A stretch of 32,173 bases of DNA, taken from NCBI GenBank assembly GCA_038246575.1, contig JBBRVU010000026.1, positions 1-32,173 on the forward strand, read 5' to 3'. The translations under genes were made by a program, and so were the position numbers. Under the pieces are notes generated by a model that was not told where the DNA came from, did not search any database, and saw nothing but the letters and a program-made list of their open reading frames with translations. Positions 25,773-32,173 of the stretch are shown here, one piece after another. Each line of letters starts with the position of its first letter. Within the stretch, counting starts at the first letter, position 1. The DNA is from JACCUZ01 sp038246575 (GTDB taxonomy: Bacteria; Actinomycetota; Actinomycetes; JACCUZ01).

Positions 25773-27848
25773 GTGTCCGCCCCGCATCAGGCCCCCAGCG
25801 CCCCGCGTCGCACGAGCACGAGGACCCTGCACGGGGACGACGTGCACGACGACTACGCCTGGATGCGCCGGACCGACGACCCCGACCTGACCGCCTACCT
25901 CGAGGCCGAGAACGCCTGGTGCGAGGCACAGACCGGACATCTCGCCGCACTCCGCAGCAGGATCGAGGGCGAGCTGGCAGGCGCCCTGCCCGACGAGGAC
26001 GTGTCGGCGCCCTGGGCGGACGGGGCCTGGGAGTACCGGACCCGGCGCCCGGCCGGGGCGCAGTACTCCGAGCACGTCCGCCGCCGGCGCGGTTCACCCG
26101 GGCCCGACGACGTCCTGCTGGACGAGAACGCACTCGCCGACGGGCTGGAATTCCTCGAGCTCGGCGTCTGCCAGCCGAGCCCGGACGGCCGGCTGCTGGC
26201 GTACTCCGTCGACCACGACGGCAGCGAGGTCTACACGCTGCGGGTCCGCGACCTGAGGACGGGGACGGACCTCCCCGACGAGCTGGCCGGCACCTACTAC
26301 GGCGTGGGTTGGGCAGCCGATTGCGCCAGCTTCTTGTACACGACCCTGGACGACAGCTACCGCCCGGACACGATCCACCGGCACGTGCTGGGCACCGTGC
26401 AGGCGGCTGACGCCGTGGTCTGGCACGAGGACGACCGACGCTTCGAGCTGACGATCGACGCCAGCCGCAGCGGGGCCTACCTCCTGCTCAGCGCCCAGAG
26501 CAGGGACACGACAGAGGTCCGGCTTGTCCGCTCGTCGGAGCCGGGCGATCCGCCCGTCCTGGTCCAGGCGCGAGTCCCTGGTCGGGAGTACGCCGTCGAC
26601 CACCAGCCCGGCCCCGACGGTGGACGACTGCTCATCGTCACCGACCTCGACGCGCCGGAGTACCGGGTGGTGACGGCGCCGGTCACCGCGCCCGGGGCCG
26701 AGAGCTGGCAGGAGCTGCTCGGCCACGACCCGGCGATCCGCGTCGAGTCGGCCGACGCGTTCGGCGAGCACGTCGTGGTCTCCGAGCGCTGCGGCGGGGT
26801 CCTGCGGGTGCGGATCCTGGACCGGTCGGGAAACACGGTGCGCCTAGTCGAGCCGGACGCTGCCGGAGAGTCGGTGCGGCTCGCCCGCAACACCGAGCAG
26901 GACGTGACGTCCGTGCGCCTGGTGCGCGAAGGGTGGATCCGGCCAGCCGTCACCGTCGACCACGAGCTAGGAGCCGGCGACGAGTCTGCGGTCCACACCC
27001 GCGCCGTGGTCCGGTCGTTGGGCGGCTACCGGTGCGAGGTGGTGCAGGCAGTCGCTGAGGACGGCGTCGAGATCCCGGTCTCGTTGATCAGCCGCGGGGA
27101 ACCGGCCCAGCCGGCCCGGCCGACACCGTGCCTGTTGTACGGCTACGGCGCCTACGAGGCGAGTCTGGACCCCCATTTCTGGTCGGAGATGCTCCCCCTC
27201 ACCGATCGGGGCATGACGCTGGCGATCGCTCACGTCCGCGGCGGCGGCGAGCTCGGCCGCGACTGGTGGCAGCAGGGACGTCTGCTGAGCAAGCGCAGCA
27301 CCTTCACCGACTTCGTCGCTGTTGCCCGGCACCTGGTCACCACCGGCGTGACGTCGGCCGAAGCGCTCGCCGTCAGGGGCATGAGCGCCGGGGGCCTGCT
27401 GATGGGTGCCGTCGCGTCCATGGCCCCAGACGACGTGGCACTGGTCGTGGCGGAGGTCCCGTTCGTCGACGTGGTGTCCACGATGCTCGACGACACCCTC
27501 CCGCTGACCGTTGCCGAGTGGGAGGAGTGGGGCGACCCGCGTGACCCGGAGCACTACGCCTATCTCAAGGGCTACTCGCCGTACGAGAACACGCCCGGAC
27601 CTCGCCGGCCGGCGCTGCTCGTCACGGCGAGTCGTCACGATCCGAGGGTCTCGGTCCACGAGCCGGCCAAGTGGGTCGCGCGCATGCGTGCTGAGGAGAA
27701 GTCACGTCCCACTGAGCGCGGCCTGCCGCTGCTGCTGCACACGGCCATGGGCGGCGCGGCGCACACCGGCCCGGCCGGTCGCTACGACGGGTGGTCGCAC
27801 GAGGCCTTCCTGCACGCGGTCACCCTGGACCAGCTGGGGATGGCGTAG
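25773..27848 (+). CDS. Oligopeptidase B / protease II (prolyl oligopeptidase family S9A)
   Basis: A 691-residue cytosolic serine peptidase; known oligopeptidase B enzymes cut short peptides after Lys or Arg. The N-terminal helix and 7-bladed propeller include DDYAWMRRTDDPDLTAYLEAEN and SPDGRLLAYSVDHDGSEVYTLRVRDL. The C-terminal alpha/beta-hydrolase domain has CLLYGYGAYEASLDPHF, IAHVRGGGELGRDWWQQGRLLSK and GMSAGGLLMGA with Ser538. Asp623 is in SRHDPRVSVHEP and His664 in GGAAHTGPAGR, completing the triad. The length is typical. It is divergent from the transporter operon and converges on dusB with a 9-bp gap. A role in processing imported peptides is inference from position only. Confidence 0.94.
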   Translation: MSAPHQAPSAPRRTSTRTLHGDDVHDDYAWMRRTDDPDLTAYLEAENAWCEAQTGHLAALRSRIEGELAGALPDEDVSAPWADGAWEYRTRRPAGAQYSEHVRRRRGSPGPDDVLLDENALADGLEFLELGVCQPSPDGRLLAYSVDHDGSEVYTLRVRDLRTGTDLPDELAGTYYGVGWAADCASFLYTTLDDSYRPDTIHRHVLGTVQAADAVVWHEDDRRFELTIDASRSGAYLLLSAQSRDTTEVRLVRSSEPGDPPVLVQARVPGREYAVDHQPGPDGGRLLIVTDLDAPEYRVVTAPVTAPGAESWQELLGHDPAIRVESADAFGEHVVVSERCGGVLRVRILDRSGNTVRLVEPDAAGESVRLARNTEQDVTSVRLVREGWIRPAVTVDHELGAGDESAVHTRAVVRSLGGYRCEVVQAVAEDGVEIPVSLISRGEPAQPARPTPCLLYGYGAYEASLDPHFWSEMLPLTDRGMTLAIAHVRGGGELGRDWWQQGRLLSKRSTFTDFVAVARHLVTTGVTSAEALAVRGMSAGGLLMGAVASMAPDDVALVVAEVPFVDVVSTMLDDTLPLTVAEWEEWGDPRDPEHYAYLKGYSPYENTPGPRRPALLVTASRHDPRVSVHEPAKWVARMRAEEKSRPTERGLPLLLHTAMGGAAHTGPAGRYDGWSHEAFLHAVTLDQLGMA

Positions 27849-27857
27849 GGGGCCGCC

Positions 27858-28985
27858 TCAACCGCCCGAGATGGCCAGCTCGGCGTCCGCATCGACCCGG
27901 CCGCCGCCACGCTCGGCCAGCCAACCCTCGGGCAGCACGACCCGCCGCGGCGAGCCGGCCCGGCCACGCGGGGTGCCCACCGCCACCTCGGGGAAAGGCT
28001 CGTCACGGTTCACGGACCCGAGCAGCTCGTCGAGCTCGCCGAGGCTGGAGACGAGGGCGAGCCGGTTGCGGGTCTCGCCGCCGACACCGAAGCCCTTGAG
28101 GTACCACGACACGTGCTTTCGGAACTCCCGTGGCCCCTTCTCCTCGCCGAGCCACTCCACCATCAGGCCGGCGTGCCGGCGCATCACCGCAGCCACCTCG
28201 CCGAGCCTCGGGTGCGCATCGTCCGGCTGCCCGGCGAAGGCGCGGTCCAGCGACCGGAACAACCACGGCCGCCCGAGACAGCCCCGGCCGACGACCACTC
28301 CGTCGCATCCGGTCTCGCGCATCATCCGCTGCGCGTCCGCGGCCTCCCAGATGTCGCCGTTGCCCAGCACCGGTATCGACGTGACGTGGTCCTTGAGCCG
28401 GGCGATCGCCGACCAGTCGGCGTGCCCGGAGTAGGCCTGGGCCGCCGTCCGCCCGTGCAGGGCGACCGCCCTGATGCCTTCCTCCTCGGCGGTGCGACCG
28501 GCTTCCAGGTAGGTCAGGTGCTCGTCGTCGATGCCCTTGCGCATCTTCATCGTCACCGGAAGGTCGCCGGCGGCCCGCACTGCGGCCCGCAGCACGGACC
28601 GCAGGAGGTCTCGCTTCCACGGCAGCGCGGCTCCCCCGCCCTTGCGGGTCACCTTGGGCACGGGGCAGCCGAAGTTGAGGTCGATGTGGTCGGCCCGGTC
28701 CTCGGCGACGATCATCGTCACCGCTTCCCGGACGATGTCGGGGTCCACGCCGTAGAGCTGCAGGCTCCTGGGCGACTCCTGCGGACCGAACTCGATCAGG
28801 CGCATCGTCTCGGCGTCGCGTTCGACGAGCGCCCGCGTCGTGATCATCTCGCTGACGTAGAGACCGCCGCCGTACTCGCGGCACAGCGTCCGGAACGGCT
28901 GGTTGGTGATGCCGGCCATCGGAGCGAGCACGACCGGCGGGCTCACCACGTGGGGGCCGATGCGCAGCGGAGGGGACGGAGTCAC
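27858..28985 (-). CDS. dusB: tRNA-dihydrouridine synthase
   Basis: An FMN enzyme that reduces uridine to dihydrouridine in tRNA D-loops. The 375-residue product has the TIM-barrel pattern: VVLAPMAGITNQPFRTLCREYG (FMN phosphate end), DLNFGCPVPKVTRKGGGAAL with the catalytic Cys at residue 107, VTMKMRKGIDD, VALHGRTAAQAYSG, IPVLGNGDIW and GVVVGRGCLGRPWLF. The C-terminal helical tRNA-binding part has RHAGLMVEWLGEEKGPREFRKHVSWY. It is the DusB (NifR3) type. GTG at 28985 lies about 6 nt after a GAGACT sequence that might be a weak leaderless -10. The gene probably marks the right border of the accessory region. Confidence 0.95.
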   Translation of the reverse strand: MTPSPPLRIGPHVVSPPVVLAPMAGITNQPFRTLCREYGGGLYVSEMITTRALVERDAETMRLIEFGPQESPRSLQLYGVDPDIVREAVTMIVAEDRADHIDLNFGCPVPKVTRKGGGAALPWKRDLLRSVLRAAVRAAGDLPVTMKMRKGIDDEHLTYLEAGRTAEEEGIRAVALHGRTAAQAYSGHADWSAIARLKDHVTSIPVLGNGDIWEAADAQRMMRETGCDGVVVGRGCLGRPWLFRSLDRAFAGQPDDAHPRLGEVAAVMRRHAGLMVEWLGEEKGPREFRKHVSWYLKGFGVGGETRNRLALVSSLGELDELLGSVNRDEPFPEVAVGTPRGRAGSPRRVVLPEGWLAERGGGRVDADAELAISGG

Positions 28986-29027
28986 GGGACCAGTCTCTCA
29001 ATGTCGGTCCGTGTCACCGTCCCCGCG

Positions 29028-30101
29028 TCAGGGCAGTGCGATCCGGATCACCCTGTCGTCCTTCGCCCCCGGGGCGCCGCGCCCGTCCCGGTTGGACGTG
29101 GTGATCCACAGCGAGCCGTCGGGGGCCTTCGCCACCTGACGGATCCGTCCGAACCGGCCGGCGAAGTGCCGCCGGACGGTGCCTGCGTCCGGCCCTCGCA
29201 GCCGCACCGAGAACAGGCACTGCCCCCGCAGCGCGCCCAGCCAGGCGCGTCCGTTGGCCACGGCCAGACCCGCGGGCGAGCAGGTCGACGTGGGCGACCA
29301 CTCCGCGAAGGGGTCGTGGTAGCCACCGCCCCCGTCGCTGCCCTCGACGTTGGGCCACCCGGAGTTCGCGGCGGGCACGATCCGGTTGAGCTCGTCGGTC
29401 TCCTTCTCGCCGAACTCGCTGGCCCAGAGCCCGCCGCGCGCGTCGAAGGCGATGCCCTCGACGTTGCGGTGGCCCATCGACCAGGTGTAGTTGCCGAACG
29501 GGTTGCCGGCTGGGACCTCTCCGCCAGGCGTCAGGCGCAGGACCTTGCCGCCCAGCGAGCTCCGGCTCTGGGCGCGCGCGCCGACCTCACCGTCGCCCGT
29601 GCTGACATAGAGGAGCCCGTCCGGCCCGAACGCGAGACCGCCGCCGTTGTGGTGCGCGTTCGTCGGGATGCCCGCGAGGATCACCTGGCGCTTACCGAGA
29701 CTGCCGTTGGCGAAGCGCATCCGCACGATGCGGTTGTCGTTGCGCGTCGAGAGGTACGCATAGACCCAGCGGTTGCGCCGGAAGCCCGGGTGCAGGGCCA
29801 GCCCGAGCAGGCCACCCTCACCCGAGGTCTGCCGGCTGAAGGCGTTGATCTGCCCGACCCGACGTCGACCACCACCACGGCGCACGACGTAGACGTCGCC
29901 GCTGTCTCGTTCGCCCACGAGTGCGTTGCCGTTGGGGAGGAACGCAAGGCCCCACGGCACAGAGAGCTTCCTGGCAAGCGTCCGGCTCACCCGTGGCGCC
30001 GCCACGGCCGGGGCCTCGATGCCCGCGCCGAGAGCCAGGGCGACGCCACCGGTCGTGGCCCGGCCGGCCTTCAGCAACGTGCGACGGTCGATCTCGGTCA
30101 T
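29028..30101 (-). CDS. PQQ-dependent sugar dehydrogenase family protein (soluble GDH/YliI fold), Tat-exported
   Basis: A 357-residue secreted six-bladed beta-propeller. The N-terminus MTEIDRRTLLKAGRATTGGVALALG is a twin-arginine signal, followed by a cleavage-like APAVAA. The propeller has LSVPWGLAFLPNG, SGEGGLLGLALHPGF, NAHHNGGGLAFGPDGLLYVSTGDG with the His used as base in soluble GDH, HRNVEGIAFD and SGWPNVEG. Known members (soluble GDH, Asd/YliI) oxidise aldose sugars with PQQ. No PQQ biosynthesis gene is in the window. ATG 30101 has GAGAGG 7 nt upstream and removes seven residues from a longer open frame. The broken lysyl-oxidase-like gene ends 11 bp upstream. Confidence 0.9.
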   Translation of the reverse strand: MTEIDRRTLLKAGRATTGGVALALGAGIEAPAVAAPRVSRTLARKLSVPWGLAFLPNGNALVGERDSGDVYVVRRGGGRRRVGQINAFSRQTSGEGGLLGLALHPGFRRNRWVYAYLSTRNDNRIVRMRFANGSLGKRQVILAGIPTNAHHNGGGLAFGPDGLLYVSTGDGEVGARAQSRSSLGGKVLRLTPGGEVPAGNPFGNYTWSMGHRNVEGIAFDARGGLWASEFGEKETDELNRIVPAANSGWPNVEGSDGGGGYHDPFAEWSPTSTCSPAGLAVANGRAWLGALRGQCLFSVRLRGPDAGTVRRHFAGRFGRIRQVAKAPDGSLWITTSNRDGRGAPGAKDDRVIRIALP

Positions 30102-30112
30102 GTCGTGTCCTC

Positions 30113-30639
30113 TCAACGGCACCGTGCGTTCGGTCGGAAAACGACGCGAGTGCCCCGGATCGCGACTGCCCGCACGGACGTGTTGTTGTCATTGTCCGAC
30201 TCGAGCAGCTGGTCGATCGGGTCGACCACCGTCTCGAGACAGTAGAGCCCGTCTCGCAGCCTCTTCGGAAGCGGCAGCACCTGCCCGGCCAGGAAGCCCT
30301 GGTAGACGTCCATCCAGCCCACCGAGATGCCTTGCGGCGTGCGCCGGCTGCACGACCCGTAGCGCTCGGACTGGCGGAAGGACACGGTCGGTTGCTTTTG
30401 GGTCGCACCTCGATCGGGCCGACCCCCACGTTGCCGAGGGCTGAGGTGAACCGCAGGCGCCGGCTGTAGCCGCGCAAATGCACCGACGGCTGCCGTGCCG
30501 GCAGCGCGATGAGATCCGGCAGCAACCGATCGCTGCGCCCGGCCGTGGGCGTCGGGGTCGGCGTGGTGGTCGGTTCCGGTGTAGGGGCTACGACTCCGAC
30601 GATGTGCGCCTCAAGGCGGTGGAGTGTCTTGCCGCGCAC
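30113..30639 (-). pseudogene. Lysyl-oxidase-like protein, degenerate (internal deletion and frameshift)
   Basis: Two frames match different parts of one protein. The first (from GTG 30639) has a Pro/Thr linker and then LLPDLIALPARQPSVHLRGYSRRLRFTSALGNVGVGPIEVRP, the start of the actinobacterial lysyl-oxidase-like domain. The second reads VSFRQSERYGSCSRRTPQGISVGWMDVYQ, then GLYCLETVVDPIDQLLESDNDNNT, the domain's end. The His-rich copper-binding segment expected between them is absent, and the frames meet at about 30385-30400 out of register. One non-triplet internal deletion would explain both defects. A single extra A in the AAAA run would join the frames but would not restore the missing segment. 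No signal peptide is seen either. It is very likely a pseudogene. Confidence 0.7.
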
Positions 30640-30664
30640 GGCAGGGCTGATCGGCGCCGGTCCC

Positions 30665-31309
30665 TCAGCTGGCTGTGGCGAGGACGCGGACCCACCGGCG
30701 GTGGCTGGTCACCTCGGTGGCGGATCGGACCTCGAACCCGGCGTCGCGGACGAGGTCCAGCAGGTCGTCGACCCGGTGGTGCACAAACCAGCGACGCAAC
30801 GGCCGGATCAGTTCCACACCCGGGTCGACGACGTACCGCACCTCCTCCCAGCCCTCGACGTCACCGACCGCCGTCGAGAGCCCGAGGACGCCGCCATACG
30901 TGAGCGCGCGGCGGAATCCGCGCAGCGTCGCCGGCACGTCAGCGCTGGGCACGTGCACCAGGCTGGCCGCGGACCAGACCGCATCCAGTCGCCCGGCCGC
31001 GAGCGGGAGGGACCGGAGATCGCCCAGCACAGTCGTCACCCCGCGGCTGCGAGTCCGCGCGGCCATCGCGACCGAGGCGTCCAGACCCAGCACCGACAGG
31101 TCGCGGGACGCGAAGTAGACGGCGTCCCTGCCCGGACCGCAGCCGACGTCGGCCAGCAACGAACCGGGGTCGAGGAGATCGGCGACCGCACCGCGCAGCT
31201 CACCGAGCTGCTTCGGGTCAGCCCCGGACCGGGCCTCGTAGTCGGTGTGGATCAAGTCGTACGTCGCGCGCGTCGTCGCGAACGGGTCTCGCTCCGGCGG
31301 GTCGACCAC
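30665..31309 (-). CDS. Class I SAM-dependent methyltransferase
   Basis: A 214-residue cytosolic Rossmann-fold methyltransferase. Motif I is LLADVGCGPGRDAVYFASRDLSVLGLDAS (SAM binding), followed by VLGDLRSLPLAAGRLDAVWSAASLVHVP (motifs II and III) and FRRALTYGGVLGLSTAVG (post-motif). The C-terminus LVRDAGFEVRSATEVTSHRRWVRVLATAS resembles the Methyltransf_25/31 group. Target, small molecule or macromolecule, cannot be inferred. The start is taken as GTG 31309, 8 nt after the glyS stop codon, which makes co-transcription with glyS likely. Confidence 0.88.
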   Translation of the reverse strand: MVDPPERDPFATTRATYDLIHTDYEARSGADPKQLGELRGAVADLLDPGSLLADVGCGPGRDAVYFASRDLSVLGLDASVAMAARTRSRGVTTVLGDLRSLPLAAGRLDAVWSAASLVHVPSADVPATLRGFRRALTYGGVLGLSTAVGDVEGWEEVRYVVDPGVELIRPLRRWFVHHRVDDLLDLVRDAGFEVRSATEVTSHRRWVRVLATAS

Positions 31310-31317
31310 GTGCGGGG

Positions 31318-32173
<856 letters not shown>

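Noticed and set aside
28113..30245. A 710-codon open frame on the plus strand
   Set aside because: It is antisense to dusB and the PQQ-type dehydrogenase, both of which have full catalytic motifs. It is a codon-bias shadow.
30385..30400. Programmed frameshift at the AAAA run in the lysyl-oxidase-like gene
   Set aside because: The run is short, no stimulatory structure is evident, and shifting frame would not restore the missing copper-site segment.

Overview
This window is visibly GC-rich, uses many GTG starts, has several TAnnnT -10 boxes placed 6-8 nt before start codons (the leaderless pattern common in actinobacteria), and reads as the chromosome of an actinomycete. No rRNA or tRNA gene was seen, so I cannot name the family. 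All calls come from reading the sequence; no database search was run.

The two ends look like conserved chromosomal backbone. The left block, all on the minus strand, holds dnaG (3' end cut by the window edge), a BphA4-type NAD(P)H:ferredoxin/rubredoxin reductase, dgt, a YdcF/DUF218 membrane protein and ppdK. The right block, also minus, holds glyS (5' end cut off), a small SAM methyltransferase, a broken lysyl-oxidase-like gene, a Tat-exported PQQ-type sugar dehydrogenase and dusB. As I recall, glyS-dusB-ppdK-dgt-dnaG lie near each other in other actinobacteria, so the roughly 20 kb between ppdK and dusB looks like an accessory insertion.

The accessory region has three parts. (1) 7.6-13.9 kb: an HDAC-fold deacetylase, head to head with a translationally coupled operon (DmpA-like P1 peptidase, CocE/NonD alpha/beta hydrolase, DUF998 membrane protein, Gfo/Idh/MocA oxidoreductase), then a VOC protein with its own leaderless promoter. 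(2) 13.97-25.6 kb: the most interesting part. It has two Rieske non-heme iron oxygenases of the betaine-demethylase type, a sarcosine-oxidase/SolA-like flavoprotein with the covalent-FAD Cys, a PYROXD2-like flavoprotein, a TetR/BetI-like regulator and a complete Dpp/Opp-type ABC importer. A 22-bp palindrome with 9-bp perfect arms lies at the transporter/enzyme junction, and a degenerate relative lies upstream of the binding-protein gene. I infer a TetR-controlled uptake and N-demethylation pathway; two Rieske oxygenases plus one amine oxidase could take a trimethylammonium compound to a primary amine in three steps. (3) 25.8-27.8 kb: a divergent oligopeptidase B.

Two genes are broken. The second Rieske gene carries a 5-bp tandem-repeat expansion exactly at its second Rieske motif (removing one unit restores a 373-residue protein). 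The lysyl-oxidase-like gene appears to have lost its copper-site segment together with its frame. A pair of 27-bp dispersed-type repeats lies between the VOC and first Rieske genes, and one copy supplies the last six codons and the stop codon of the Rieske gene.
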